Origin: Mesaphorura yosii
Lineage: Eukaryota > Arthropoda > Collembola > Poduromorpha > Tullbergiidae
Length of the DNA: 64,000 nucleotides
Direction of reading: 5' to 3'
NCBI GenBank assembly: GCA_009869945.1
Contig: WIXG01000249.1
Coordinates: forward strand, 53,509 to 117,508
Shown: piece after piece, positions 15,293-30,200 of the stretch
How the letters are laid out: the number at the start of each line of letters is the position of its first letter
Position numbering within the stretch: the first letter of the stretch is position 1
Position numbers and translations under genes: made by a program
The notes under the pieces: model-generated
Told to the model about the DNA's origin: nothing
What the model saw: the letters and a program-made list of their open reading frames with translations, nothing else
Database searches by the model: none

Positions 15293-15311
15293 ATGTCAAG
15301 TCGCACGTGGA
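15293..15311 (+). other. Candidate first coding exon of the SAM-domain gene
   Basis: An ATG at 15,293 opens a frame reading M-S-S-R-T-W that runs into GTGAGG at 15,312. Cut there, it ends one base into a codon, which is the phase needed to join the acceptor at 18,299/18,300, giving M-S-S-R-T-W-S-D-L-E. A stronger donor (GTGAGC) lies five bases further on at 15,317 but would give the wrong phase. A TCAGTT initiator-like element at 15,804 lies downstream, not upstream, so it does not support this exon. This is a weak proposal based on phase alone. Confidence 0.12.
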
Positions 15312-18299
15312 GTGAGGTGAGCAGCTTGTCTGCATTATTGTTCAGATTTTTCCGACTGCTTTTGTGCACCGTCGTCGTGGCTCTAAATAATGGCAAAGGC
15401 AGAGCAAGCGCGAGTGCGAGTGTTATAATCCCTGCAAAAAAGATAAATTGCATCTGCAGCACAGGTACACTGGCATCAGAAGTGTTGAACAAAGCCGTGC
15501 TGTAGTTATGAATGATTACATTTTTACAAATAAGAAAAATCCATCGCATCTTGACGATCAAGTTATTGTGCGGTGTAGTCAGTCGAGAAGACAAGAGTCG
15601 AGTTACTACAAACGCAACCTGCCTGCACGAGAGCTGCGTGCACAAATTACAAGTTGGAAACAACAATAATAATAACAATAACCACTTATATTATTATTGC
15701 TGCATCGTGCTCGGTGCACGACGCGACGACACGAAAATTCTCAAGCACAACAATTTTTGTTCTCTTTTCGAAACATTTTAACTTTCTTTTCGCTAATGCT
15801 CAGTCAGTTGTGATTTGGAGGCTGGGCTTGGTCTCGTGAGATCTCTGCTGTCTTGCTTGAGACGGCTTCAGAGAGTCGGAAGTGGAAGGAAGTGATCTTC
15901 GTTGTTCACCTGCTCGAACCTCAAGCATCGTTGTCGTGAAGTGTCTGTGTTAAATCAATTGCGAAGGTTTTTCTGTTATCTCTTGTTTAATCCGATTAAT
16001 TTAAGTGAAAATCGTCACCACAATGGGTTAAAATGCTCACCCTCGTGTTCAGTACGTGCGCATGCCTCACATGCTGCGGATGCTGGAAGCTATCCATTGC
16101 CGTCCTGGTTAATTAACCACATGTAATATGTACACGACACCACGTAAAGTTAAGCAAGAATCAAGACTGAGAAGATCTCTTTCGATGACAAATGCAAACC
16201 GATCAGCATCACCCGATTTAATCGGTAAGGTGACCTTTGCTTTTTCAGGCTGTTGAGTCCTGGACACTTGCTAAAGATTGCGGTTCAGGGCTTCACTTGT
16301 TGCTTATTACGTACTGCCTGCTAAGCTAAGTTGCTTCCAGTTAAAAACTATTCAGGAAATTCTTGTTCCTTGGCCGATTAATTTATGGCGACATACTTGT
16401 TGAAGCGGGCCATTTAATTTGCATATGAATAAGAACATGGTTTCCCGCCGCACTCCCTTCACCCATTTGTCACGAGTACTTTTGACACTATTCTTTGTCC
16501 AAGCGTTCATAAATCTCAGGCTAACTGGCAAGGGTCAGACGTGCGACGATTGTTTGTTCATTTCCTGACCGCTGAAGTCAGGCTGACTGGCTCCTTGAGG
16601 ATGGATAATCTGCAAAGTTGGTAACTAAACTCTTGTAATTTACTCCAAGATTTTCCTCACATTTTGCTTGTGGTTTGATGCTAATACTTTACATAAAATG
16701 GTTGCATCGGGCACCTGCCTATTCGAACAATAAGAATCAGCCCGTGGCAGTCGAAGGAATTTAATTGATATTTGAATAGTCAACGAGCTTGACCAATTTC
16801 AAATTAACAAGCTGCAAGATTGTTCCGCAGTTTATCTTTAATGTACAATTTATGTAAATGCCGGAATGCTTGAAGGGTACCCGAGTCGTTTGAGGTAATT
16901 GATTAAGATTGCCATCGCCTTCTCACTGCCACCGCCAGAAATCCAGTCCGTGGAATCTTGTTAAACTTGTCAATAATTATTGGTTTTGGATTAATAGTAA
17001 TTGTTTGTGGGGATTATTATGGCATTTTGCAGCATCATCATGAGGCAAGCAAGTGCAAGTGGTCAGTCGTTTCCTCAAGCAAGATTTGCGTAAATTCACA
17101 ATCCAGCTTCATGCTCAGATGAAATGACCTTAGATCACTATCACACAATTTTTTCAATTAACTTTTCCCATTACAAGTGCAAAGAGTGGAAAATAATGCT
17201 GACTTGCCTCTTCATGCCGGAGTTGAACTTGAGGCTGCTGAGTTTGAATTAAATTGTAAATGAAAGACATTTCGGATTGCACAAAACGCAGGGAGTTAAT
17301 GAAAAGTCGTTGCTGACACTTTGAGTTGAATTATGAAGAATTTAAAATGAATTGCGCTGTGATCCTGCGGACAAGCGCCTGAACCCAAGCTCTACGACTT
17401 CTTACATCTTGCTCACTCGTTCTCGTACGCGTACGCACACGCGCAGGTCATCATCGCAATTGTTGCCTGTGAATTATGAATTCTAGTCCAGGAAGTAATA
17501 ATGTTATATGACAAGTGCGTGGACGTGGAATCGCAAACGGAGAGCAGATCTGGCATAATTTATACGCGTACAAATACGCATTTCGATCGCAGCAGCTCAG
17601 CATGTTGAAAAGGACCTGTGGTTTTAATAATCCTAAAAGCCAAACGCACAATAAGACTTATTATATTAATAATGTCACTTGCTAAATTTGTAATAGATCA
17701 TCATCAAATGAAACTTGTTTCAAAGTCCAATGCGTATTGTGTTGCAACGCAAGAATTCGCTCCAAGCTCCTGTCATTTATATTATTCATTTCTTGGATCA
17801 TAAATCTTCGCTCGAACTTTGCTTGCGATCTAATGTGTGGAATTCATTAACGCATTCATGGATTTCTTGAACCTGCTGCAATAATATCGTGATGCTGGAT
17901 GCCGGAATTTCAAATGTGTAATTTAATTACATATAAATATAGCACTGAGATCTTGAAGAATTTGTGAGAAAATATTTTGAAGTCATAATGAACGGTTACT
18001 TCATAATTTCTTGAAAAGAGGCCGTCGCTGAGTTGCAACAAAAGATGATGAACTCATAGCACGACGGCAGAGCAAAAGGAAAAGCGACTGGGCGTGTTCT
18101 TCCCCATACCGTTCCGGCCGACCTTTGAGTTCATTTCTCTGACTCCGACTGCAGATTGTGGTCTAAAGTGATGGGCTATTAATAAAACTATTAAACCTGT
18201 GCTGTGAAGCGAAATGGAAGGAAATTGCTCAAGTGTACTCGTGTAAGGGACTATCTCCATTGTGCTAATGATTGGAATTTTCTTTTATGTTTCCTTCAG

Positions 18300-21200
18300 G
18301 TGATTTGGAGCTATCTCCAGTGCAAGCTCAGGCTCAAGCTCAAGTCCAAGCAAGTGAAACTGGACCAACGGCTGCGTTTGCGTCCGTGCCGGAGACGACC
18401 GAGCTTATCTTTTGTGAAGAGACTAACCCTTCATCATCATCATTTCTCCTTCATCAACATCATCTCCTGAATACCCCCGCTGTTGAGTCACCTCTACCTG
18501 CTTCGTCCAATATCAGCACTAATAATCAAGGCTTGTCGGCATCCTCATCATTGAACTTGGCTTTAAATCACTTTGAGCATCATCCACCACCATACCGAGA
18601 CCCACCGGTTGCTGTAGGCGCTTATAGTAATCATAATCATAATAGTAGTAATTCACGTTTGGTCGGAGAACCACAACCATCGCCGCAACAGCAATTTCAG
18701 CACCAGGAAAAGGATTGGAATAGTTTTCAGAGCAAGAGCGCGGCGACCGGACAAGAGCTACAGTCTCCAGTCGCTGCTGGCCGTCATAGTCGGACGTCTT
18801 CGAACAGTTCTGAAGGTTACCAGACGCATTCGTCAAAATTTCCGGTAAGAACCCACTTAACTTAAATTTCGGACTTCCGTATTCAAAAACTATCTTTCAA
18901 GAAGAGTAGGCAGGCAAAAGACATATTTGTGATCGCGTACATCCTTCCTTCATTTTATCGAACTGTGCTAGCAATCAGGCATCAGGCGGATATTCGTAAT
19001 TTATTGTCAGCCCAAGCCAGGAGTCCAGGTTTCACTGCATTAGGGAAATCTCAGGCTATGTGCCCGCGCTGCTATGCGAGGAAAGCGGAAATCAGGCTCT
19101 GAATGAATTCGTCATGTTGTACCACCAACGCATTTCATTTTCACTTGGAATCCCAGAACAAATTAAATCCCCATACATTACAGTGGAGAGCAGTGCATCC
19201 TAAAATACCATAGAGCGTGTCTGTGTAGTTTCGGAATGCCAGATTTCAAAGTCAGATTGGCCCAGGTACTTACTGACACTGGATGCGTGGTAACTGTGGC
19301 TGTTGTAGGTGGCGAGTGGAAGTGGAAGTTGTCTTTCCTTCCGAAATTTTACAGTTGACTGCTCTTTTGTAGTTTCATCCATACATCATACTTCAAATTG
19401 TATTCATTCCGAGCCAGGTAGGTTAATCTCAAAGTCACCCCAAGCTAAGCAAACCCTTGTGCCGTCCCGTGCTCCGCCGTCGGTTCAAATGCTTGCTCAT
19501 TTCCTGTCTAAAAGTCAGAGATATGTATTAAATCTCACATTGCAACAATAACAAATAATAACACTACACACTGAAACTGAAAAATATTACAGAGCTCATT
19601 AAAAACATAATATATTGTTCACGTAGCGTACGTACGTGATGTGCGTACCTGCTTATTGAACGACTGGGACCGGAAAAATAAAAAATGCGATGCGATACAG
19701 TACACGCCAAAAGGTCGAAGGCTATGGCTAGCCACTCAGGCCATGCACTTACCTGTGTAAGTTCATCAAAGTTTAATACAATTGCAAAATAGCATCAGCA
19801 GCTTCGGCTTAGCGTTTTAATTTCATTTAGCCAAAGCACATGTGAAAGTTTAGCTTCAAGAATCAAGATTAGTTGGCTCGCTTGCCTGCAGGATTGAATT
19901 TCCGGTCTGAGTTCCCCTTTGATTACTAACGTTAACAGTTGGTCGTTTCTTTGCCATTGCCATTAGGATATGAATTATTCACGGTAGACATTGCGCGTTG
20001 GATTACAGGCCGTGTGCTGCGCACGTACGGATACGGTTACTTGTGTCCTGTGTCCCTCGTCCTGCTTCTTACCCTATCACAATTACAATTCACACCTGTT
20101 GTACACTCGTCGCTCGTGTGGGACGTCTTTTGTGCGTACTGTCATCAATACTGTACATTGTCATTGGATTCTTGACCTGAACCCCTTTGTGTATTGTGGT
20201 AGTGCAACAACAATATTAATTAGCCGTGATTAACCCTGAGAAAGTCCAAACGATGCATTGCATTGTCGATTTAGCATTGTCATTGTGAATTGATACGACT
20301 TGCCTTTTAATTAAGACGCAGCGTAGGAAAGTGACCCGACTCAAAAGAGGCGCCTCTGAGAGGAACTTCTGATTAGTCGCCTAATTTATTACCTGCCCAG
20401 TTCTTGTGCGCGCCCGCGTCGCCTATCACGTTGTCTCTTCGTTTGCAATTTGCAATGTTACAGCAGTACCATCGTCAAGAAAATCATCAATATGCAAATC
20501 AGACGATTATATATACCAATAATTTAAGTACAAGTGAAGCGCATTCAAGTAATTTAATTTGTCTCCGTTATACATTTACCGAGCAGATCGTGAAAGAAGT
20601 GATCCTCTCCCAAACAAGTGGACCTGCCGGACTCAGCGGGAGTGCACAGAATCTGTCAAAAGCTCTTCCTGCAGGAGTGTCATCGTCAGCGAACGGAGTC
20701 ATCAACAGTAAATCACAACCTCAAGCAGCAGCAGCAATAGCAACATACAATAAGAAAATACCTTCGAGTTTAGTGAATAGTGCCAGTAGCCTCAAAAGTC
20801 AATTACCATTTGTTGGATGGACAGCAGACAATAATCGAAAAGCGGTAAGTGTGAATTTTATGTCTTGATTTGAGCAAATATGCGAAACAAAACTCACATT
20901 ACATAAATTCTGAAAAATCTCGTCTCATCTCGGCTTTGTTGAATGCCCTGAAGTCAGCTTCCCTTTTGTTATTGCATCCTGGTAGTATTTAATTACATAT
21001 TTGCGACTCCAGAAAATTAATTACCTTGCTCGAGTATGTGAGTAGCATTTCTTCGACCTGCGAGCAGAGAAGCCAGCAACGCGCTGCTTTTGAATAATTG
21101 ATTTAAACTGCCTTTGAGCAAACTGCCAGCTCGCAATTAAGTTCAGCCAGATCCGTTGTGAGAGATAATCTTCTCGAATTGAGTAAAACTGTAAAGACAA

Positions 21201-24200
21201 AGACCAATCCCATGCTGATCTTTTATTTCATTTTATAGCGACTTTGACACGACAATCACATACAATAAATTTCATTTAATTCCGTAATGATTTACTATTA
21301 TCCCGAGCAGGATCGTAAAACTATGTAAGTTTCTTGTAAGCGCTCTCTCTTTACGTTTTTCGGGATTGCATGTTGGCCGAAATCATAAATTAAGGACAGT
21401 TTTTTGCTCGTGTATCGGATCAAATATGGAAATGCGTGCATGCTGCACAAAGGCAATGCCAATTTCAATGTAATACGAAGCACGGCTTGAGATGTTGAAC
21501 AATTTTATGAGACAGATTTATACTATTTCATCTTTGACAGTCGCAATCCACAAAATGCTAATCCTACTTGCGCTGCAAAATGGTCAACATGAGCTCAGTT
21601 TCGAAAACAACTTGAAACTTGTTTTTGGCTGAAAGAATCTGTCTCCATTGCATTGTGCTGTCTTTCGTAAATGGTTTCATGCATTTCATTTCATTCTGAC
21701 GAGGTGATTATTTATTAATACTCTTGAAATCTTACACGCAAAGAATTGTGCGTCAGTTAAATTTGGCTTTTCGACCCTAAATCTTGAGTCGAGTGCAAAA
21801 TTTACATAAATTCTTTGAGCAAATATTTGCAGTTAGCTCTTGACACTTGGTCCTAGCCAACACAATAATCATGGTTCGTAGAACGAAGTGTGCCCAGTTA
21901 CTGAGACAAAAGATACACAATGGACGATGATAAATTGACCTGTCTCGCTTCAAGTACGCACTGTATTTTATCCCACAGTTTACATTGGACGGTCGTTCTG
22001 CGAAGAAAGTTCAAGACCAGCTTTGCTCAACAGCCAACTCACCCTCACAGAGATTCACGCGACGAAATAGTTTGGACTTGGAGAAATTTATTCAGGTAAA
22101 TGATTTATTTGTGTACAAGCGTGCAATTATCATGAGGAGTAAATATTTCGCGTACTTTTTAGCATAAATTTGCAAATTCTGAATTCGTGAATTGGCGGAT
22201 TTTGTATTTTCTGATTCTGGCCCGCAATGAATGCCATGCGCCCCGCGTTCATGCACATACAAATTAGCATTTGAGAACAAGACATTAATTTTGCTGGTCA
22301 TTCGTAGCGCATGAATTGTACAAAAAGTACGAATTCATTGTACCTGGTGCTAATAATCTTATTCCGTAACGGAACTCTGCACATCCTCGTTCACAGTCCG
22401 CCGTCCAAGTGCCTGAAACAAATGGTTGTCATCGCGTACATTTATTACAACATAATCATCATCATTAGGAATTTCATTGTCTCTCGGCTTGGCATCACTT
22501 GGCACTGGCATTGCGCTGCCTCGCACTGCAGGCACGAATATAAGCACATCTGATATGAATAAGAATGTGAACGAATCGTAATCAAGATGGTAATCAAAGT
22601 AATAATGCACACGCAAATTCCTTTACTTTAATGGGCATAATCAATGGTTGTTCTCTCGTATCAATGCCAGCTATCTGTTCTCAAACATGTTTATTAATTT
22701 CTTCCTTTTCACTCCGTTCGCGTTCGTGTTTTGTGCTCTATGCTCTTCTTGTATATTGTGTAGTGCTGGTTTGGGCTTTCTTTGTGAAAGCTGGAGCTGA
22801 CAAGTTCACATCTCATTAGCACCATGATGCTCATTGCGCTTAAGCATGACTTCCGATTTCCGTAATTCATTAAAATAAGCGGGCACGGAAATCAGGGCAT
22901 GCAATTTCTAGAAAGAAGTCAGCGTCTTGATGCCTGCAGTCGTCCGTACAATACTCACGATGAGAAGAATGACTGTGCGTTTGCATTGATTTGATGAGCA
23001 ACAGTAAATCAGTTCATCTGGTTCATCTTCACAATTGTCATACGTGCAGTGCAATGCATAAATTTCGCAGTTATTGAAGCGTGAAGGCAATAAATTTTGA
23101 CTCGCTATTGTGCGTGTGGATTCATTCATTCATAAATTTAGATTGAATTTACTCTGTGGTGCCGTAAAATATTTAGCGCATTTCAACTCATGTACGGTCT
23201 AATGTGAAATACAATTGCATGACTCTGTTCCGTATCCTGGCCTTTCTGAAAATAATGACAGTGTTTATTTAGGCTGATCATTCAGTGACTATTAAGTGCA
23301 TGCGTTTACCATCAATACCAATAGTATTGTAAAAAATGCCATTGTCATTCATTTACCTAGTGCAATGCTCTCATAAGGACGAAGTTAACCAATTCGATAG
23401 AGTCATAATTTTAAAATTTTACCAACTCCGCGCACTGCCGTATGAAAACTCCTTTAATTGAGAAGTAAACCTAACAAGTGTCCATAGATGAGCCGTTGTT
23501 TGCGAACATTGCGAAGAGTATTAGTCTTGACTTACGAAGTAAGTGTTACTCTTTTAATCCACTGATCTCACCATTGAGCACTTAAATGTTCAACGAAATC
23601 AAGTTTAGCTGAACTTCTGAACTGATCAATGAATTTTTCTCAGCTGGCAATCCAATACTTGGAGTTGGACCTTCCAGGGAGGCTTTCAACTTTCGATTAA
23701 CTAAATGGTTCATTGTCCCAACACCATCTCGTGTCAAACCTGATGCCTCTTGCACTTGGCCGTGGCGTGTCATTCTGCACATTATATAACGCTCCACCTT
23801 GTATCATTATCAGCGGTAATAGATTCTACATGTTTGCTGTTATAATACTCTGGCGGTATCACTAAGTTTAGTAATTGTCTTGTAGTAAAATCGTCATTAC
23901 GGTCGCCGCCGTAGACCATAGATTGGTCTGGCCCACCCAAGCATAATGTTTTTATCATGTCTGAAACAAAAAGGCCAATAAAACACTTCTTGTCTTCCGA
24001 ACAGAAAGAAATTGTCTGTAAAATCTCAGCTCTGCTCTGCCTTAAAGTTACGCACAGATGATAAAAGTCATTATTCATCATTGCTAATGAGACAATTTCA
24101 GTCATCTTCTCAAAACTTACTTCGACTTGCTCTCTTCCACCTGCGCACGGCACATTAAACACAACACGCTTATTGCATGATATTATGATATGGATATGTT

Positions 24201-27200
24201 ACTTGCTGCTTTTTTCGGATTGCTGTCGGTGGCAAAGTAAACTGACCGAGAAGGCCCATCAATTATATTGCCAGGAGCTGGGCTGGTGCTGGTGGACCGG
24301 TGTTTGAATACCTTTTCAGAATCAGAATCTGACTGGCTGTTTTATCTTAATGGTCGTTACCTGTCTTGTCCACAGGTCTTCAATGAGGAACAGATTCTGA
24401 TGGCCTTCATGCACGGTCACGGACTGCAATCGTCCACCGGTAGCCTCGGCGGCATCGACAACCCCGCGTTGGATCTCACCGGTTCGCATTCCAACATTTC
24501 TTCCGCGTCCGCCATGTACAATGGTAACGGCAGCAAGGCGTCAAGCTACTACTCTTCCGACTCGGCCAACTCGACGTCAAATTCATCACAGTCACAAAGT
24601 CTATCATCGTCAAACACTGATAGCTTGGACACTGTCATCTTTAAAGGGTATGTCACATAGTCGCTTTCGCCATTCGTAGTTCACTATTTGTCACGTCGCG
24701 ACAGAATGCAGAATGTCGTGACAATTTGTTACTAGTCATCTACCGGCTGTTGGCTGACAATGCAGGTGCGTTTTAATCCAATTATAAGGATTAATGCAAT
24801 TCGAATACGGAATTCCTTTCATTTGTCAGAACATTAACGTCTCACGTTTCGCTTTCGCTCAAAAGATGATCAGACAACTGCAAAGATGACGTGCACAGAT
24901 AGACTTAATCGTTTTTAAATCACCTTTGAAAATTTTTTCTCGTTTTTGAGCATGTGGGTCTTTTTATTATTGTGAAATACTTTCATGATGAACGACACAA
25001 ATGTTTCATGAATCATGATTGACACGCAACGTCTCTTGGAAACGCACAAATCTCTTTTGACATGACCAAGCCATTGCATTGCATTGCGTGGGATTGATCT
25101 TTCTGTGTGCAATTATTGCTGCACATGTAAATATTAATCTTCGCGTATGCTTTGAATTCACAATGAGACAAACGCGCACAAGACATGTTTATGAAACTGC
25201 GACGGAACACGTCGAAAATTAATTCCTCGCTCATTGTGCCGCTACAATTTTACATGTCAAAATACTGTCATCTTTAAAATGCAATACATTTATAATTAAC
25301 AAAGGACCGGGCAGTGAAAACGTGATTGGTGGTCAGCATTCATCATAATTCTCATCATTAATAAAATGCTGCTACGTGTATTGTCAATTGAGCTGCCTTT
25401 GCATCCCAGTCGTTCATTGTCCAATTGTCCGTCCAGTTGATTATTAACGCTGTAGAATGAATGAAGTCTAATTCTTTGTTTGTATTGCAGACCACCTTCC
25501 GTTGGATCCATTCGAGATTGGCAACACCAGCCAAGAGCTTCCATGGAGGCGAGCATGGAACACCAGCAACACATCCCATTAGATTATAATCACAGTCGAA
25601 GTAATAGCCGTACGAGTGAAAACAATGTGTTTCGTGACACCACCGGTGGGACGATGGCGGCGGCTTACGATGGACAAGCTTATCAGATCCCTCCGTCTCA
25701 GGTAACCGTGATCGTAATGATCCCGTGAAATATTATTCATTGACCCGTGTGTGCCCAGTCGGCCACGTGCAGTGCGTGTAAACTTGATCGCGTCTGAACT
25801 TTCCTTAAGAATCAGTGAATCAGTGCAGCTTATTATTATTCCTTGAATCTGAGTCCGGGCAGTGCAGCCAGCCAGCAGGCTTCTCAGTCTTGTGACCTGT
25901 TTGCCCTCTGAATTCAGGATCAAACGAGTTCAGGCGGTCCAGGCAAAAAATTAACCTGGACCCAGACCAAGAGCGGCAGTGCAGTAGTCAACTGTCTTTC
26001 AATAATCCTTTCATGCATAATTTCCTTCATTGTAAACTGTGAATTTGCTTTTGATTAATGCACTGAGCGAAGAATCAAGAAAACTGGTTGAAGTTGATTA
26101 ATTGTTGGCTCAACGCTTGTTTCGTTTCATATGATCGGAGTTGATGTTGATTCTGAATGAATTAAATACCTTCACCTGGCACTCGCGAGTAGAGACTAAA
26201 CGACGATTACTCGCGGCATTGACACGAGTCAAAAGAACAACGTACATTGTAGAATAGTTGTTACAGAAAGCGTGTCTTTATCCTCAGTGAGCGCAAGATC
26301 TGATTTAATTTTGTCTGCTCTTACAGACATCGCCTTATCAACCCCACTACAACTATCCAATGGAGTATCGGCCTGCTCAGCAACACGCTCAACAGCTGCA
26401 TCATCAGCACCAACATCACCAGCAGCAGCAGCCTCCACATAAACAGCTTCCGCTTATTCAGTCCAGCAACTTGAGAAATGGACACAATGCAGCCGCCGCG
26501 GTGTATCACCAGCAGCAATTACAGCACCAACAACAGGGGTTGCTCGGCTCAAACCCGCAATTGCCAACCAAAAGCCCGCTCTTGTCCCAAAAACAATTTT
26601 CATCCACCGATGGCCTCTTGGATAAAGCCAAAGAAGGCAACGGCAAGCAGTTTTCGGCAGCGACTGCTAAAACGTACAACCATATCAAAGATATGATATC
26701 TAGTCGATTCGGGCCCAGCATGAACCAGCAGCACAATAATAAAAACAGTGGTTTAAGTGCCAGTGTTCTAAACAATAATACGAGCTCATATAATGGCGGA
26801 AACGCGCATTCGTACAATGGTTCTATAGACATGACCGACATTGGGCTGCCCAGTACGTCTTATGGAGCTCATCTTCAGAGTGCACCCCAGCATCACCACC
26901 AACAGCATCAGCAGGTAAATGGCCACCATCCATACCACAGCCACAATAGCCCACCGTACTACGCAACGCCACAGCCAATATCGCCCTACAACGGACACCC
27001 AGCTGCGGCTGCAAATGGAAACCAAACGTCAGGCTCGTATCTGAAAAGCCCATCAATGAGTAATGATCGGAAGAATGTGAACACGAGTTTTCGCAAAGCC
27101 ATTCAAAAGAGTACACAGAAATCTAATTTGGTAGAGGATTCCCTGCAAATGAGAACAATTCAAGAGTCCCCTGCTAATTTGAATGCGAACTCCAATTCCA

Positions 27201-30200
27201 TGCAGCAGCAACAGGCAACAATCATTGCCGAGCAGAGGGCTCAGAGAGCTCTCGATAAATTGTTGTGTGATGGGGGAAACGGTTTAGGACCAGCACCAAG
27301 TTCGCAACAGCAGCAATTCAGATCCCATCCCAAGCATCCACCACAGGGAATGTCAGGATTTGAGCCTCAGACTTCACAAAGACAGCCACCACCGTATCCT
27401 GAGAAAAGCGTGCAACATCACCCGCAGCACTCCATTCTCAGAAATCCTGGCACAAACACATTCTCAATTAAACCACCCATCGGGAGTGTATTAACATCCG
27501 ACAATACACCACATTACTCCAAACCTCCAGCGCAGCGCCCGGTTGACGAACCTCCGCCTTTACCAACAACTAAAACCCCGAGCGTGCAAGACGTGCGTGA
27601 AACCGGTGATGGAAGTGCCGCTGAGCCTAAAACGACTGTTGAAGGGCAGAAATTGTCGCCGAACAGTGCAAAAAGTGAACAGTTAAAACAAATGACGAAT
27701 GATTTACAAAATCTGGCCCTGTCAGTTGTTGTGGGCATGAATGGCAATGGAGAAGCGCAGTCGAGTGGTAGTGAAGGTGACATGAAGGGATCTCAGCGTG
27801 TTGGAAGTGGACAGTCGCATGACTCTGGAGTGGGGACAATAAACTCTTGCAAAGCGTCGCCACCACCGGTTCTGTCGAGCGGAGGAAGCGAGCCGTTGCT
27901 CATCGATGGCTTAATTGGTGAACGGCACAAGTTCAGCAATGTGGCTGGGAGCAATTCCTCTGGTGAGTTTTCAGAATTATGAATGAATGACCGGTTTTCT
28001 CTGATTCAGAATATCTAAGCTTAATTTTAATCAAAAACGAAATCAAGTTTGGGTTAAACGTTTAGCACAGACTTGCCTTCAATATAATGTTTCGTTAATG
28101 AACTTTGACCTCCTGTAGGCATTGAGTTGCCGCCAGTTGCGACACAGCGTGTAGAAATCGTAACTCAGTCATAGAACTTGACGATTTGATTTTTATTTAC
28201 GCGTTAGTCACATTATATTCGTCACAGTGTCCGAAATACTTGACCCATGATCCCACGCGTAAAGATTTGGAAAGGCCATTTTACATTCATGAGTACAGAT
28301 CCCAAGGCCAAGAAGTGGCACGGAAGAAGACTCAAAATGCTTTCTTCTTGATTACAGGAAATGATTCTGAATGGGTCGACATTGTTGAACCAGAGATTAA
28401 GCAAATAATCGAGATGCAACGCGGAAACAAGCCAAACACTCCCGGGACAAAGAATCCGTCCGCGAATACGCACCAGCAACAAGATGGCGGCCCCAGTTCA
28501 TCGGGAACACAAATGCAGAAAACGACGCAGTCACCGAAAGCACCAAAGAAATCTGATCTCACTATTCATAGGTACATTTAATTTATTTTATTTTGAATGA
28601 TAAAGCGCGTGAAAGAGTTTGTAGCAAATTAGTCAAGTTCAAGGTTGCCGAAATCGTAACGTTTCCATCACGCATTGCGCCTCAGAAAATAATGCGTGGA
28701 AACTTTTATAAAGCTGAGATCGTGGAAAGACCAGCCAGACCAAAAACTGGCTTGACCTATGTGCAAGAAATCCTGCTACATCTTTCAACGATCCTCAAGT
28801 GGTCATTAATTCATGCTCATTGAGATAATCATGTGATGATCTCTGTTTACAGTAAAAAGTCCAACCACACTGCAGGACCAAGCTCAAGTCATGCTCTTTC
28901 TGCAGCCACAAATACGGGTATGTTTGGTAATTAGTTCTAGACTCCGACTTCCTTACATCATGTATCATGTTCTACTGTGACCTGTGTTATGGATGTGATA
29001 TCGTGCTCATCTTCTGTGTTTGGCGTTGATACAGGTCAACCGAATAATGCGAGCGGGTCAAACAATAATTCCAACACATGGAATGCTACAAGGCCACGAC
29101 TTGAGAAAGCGGCTGCTAAATCTTCCACAATGAATCGAGCTGCTGCCAAAGAATTGACCTTGACTAAATCAGGGAAATTAACAAGAAGTGCGATGAGTAA
29201 GTGAACACGAATAAATGGTATGGAATTTTACGTTGCGAATGAAAACGAATGTTCGTGCACAGATCAAATATTGTACTCACTAAATGATGACACTGGCGAC
29301 ATTACATCGACTACAACGGGCGGATTAGACGAGTCCATGCTGGACGGGGTAACCGAAAATACCTCGGATGATGATGACGATTTGAGTACAACAATTGACA
29401 CGACTGATGCCCATGCTATTAGAAGACAGCTGGAAAGTCTTGAAACAATGTACACTGAAGTGAGTTCCGTTTAATTCGAAATTATGTTCATGATGAATAC
29501 AGGCATGTCAAAAATCTGAATCCCTCTTTTGACAGGTTCTGAAAGTCTTGGGTGGGAAGAAGTTTGGTGGTGCAATGGGGCCTCGCTATTCGGGCACGAA
29601 CGACCTTCGCGGATTGAGGCGTCGGCCGTACGGCAGCATGAGTTCGTTGCCGAGCTCCGTCAGCAGTCGTCCGTTTAAAGAAACGAAGCGAAGATTTGAC
29701 GAGAAAAGAAAAGTAAAAGATATCAAGGTAATGAAGCTGTTTACAATATGCGAGACCTTTTCCACTAACTCTGCCATTTCTACAACACGCAGAGCATTAA
29801 TCGAAGGTTTCAACGACTGGAGTCTCATGTCGTCACCTTAGCCAGAAGTGTTGCCCATTTGTCGAGTGAAATGAGGACGCAGCATTTAATGGTTCAGGTA
29901 TGACAACCAAGTAATATGCAATCACACAATTTCTGTAACTGAATTGAATCGATTTCTCTTCCAGGAAATGGAAAGCATACGAAATGAGCTGAGTCAGTTA
30001 CGGGCTCAAATTATGAAGATGCCTGTTCACAATCCGAACCAGCCTTCTGCTCAAACATATGTGGCTATGGCGCAACAGCAAAGTCAAAAGGTTCTAGGGC
30101 GTCAAGGTGGGCACGTAGTAAATGCAACTGACTGGACATCATTCAGAAACGCGCTTCCGTCCCTCACAAATCCATGCCGTGTTCGAAAACTCACAAAGTT

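Larger units (their letters stand above)
1..18299. other. Long region without supported exons
   Basis: This 18 kb stretch is AT-rich, with many short simple runs (CCATTG hexamers near 7,140-7,166, AAT/ATT runs near 15,660-15,705). No reading frame in it resembles a protein family. The longest open frames are about 110-130 codons and have compositions expected of chance. The first recognised exon of the SAM-domain gene at 18,300 begins inside a codon, so at least one upstream coding exon must lie here or further left. The region is therefore probably promoter, 5' UTR and a long first intron of that gene, plus intergenic DNA. Nothing here resembled a tRNA or a known microRNA hairpin. Confidence 0.6.

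Noticed and set aside
15804-15809. TCAGTT initiator-like site as a promoter for the SAM gene
   Set aside because: The motif is common by chance; no TATA box or clear downstream element and no identified first exon supports it.
16033-16113. Short Cys-rich hydrophobic peptide frame (MLTLVFSTCACLTCCGCW)
   Set aside because: It stops after 27 codons, has no good donor, and does not have the phase needed to be the first exon of the SAM gene.
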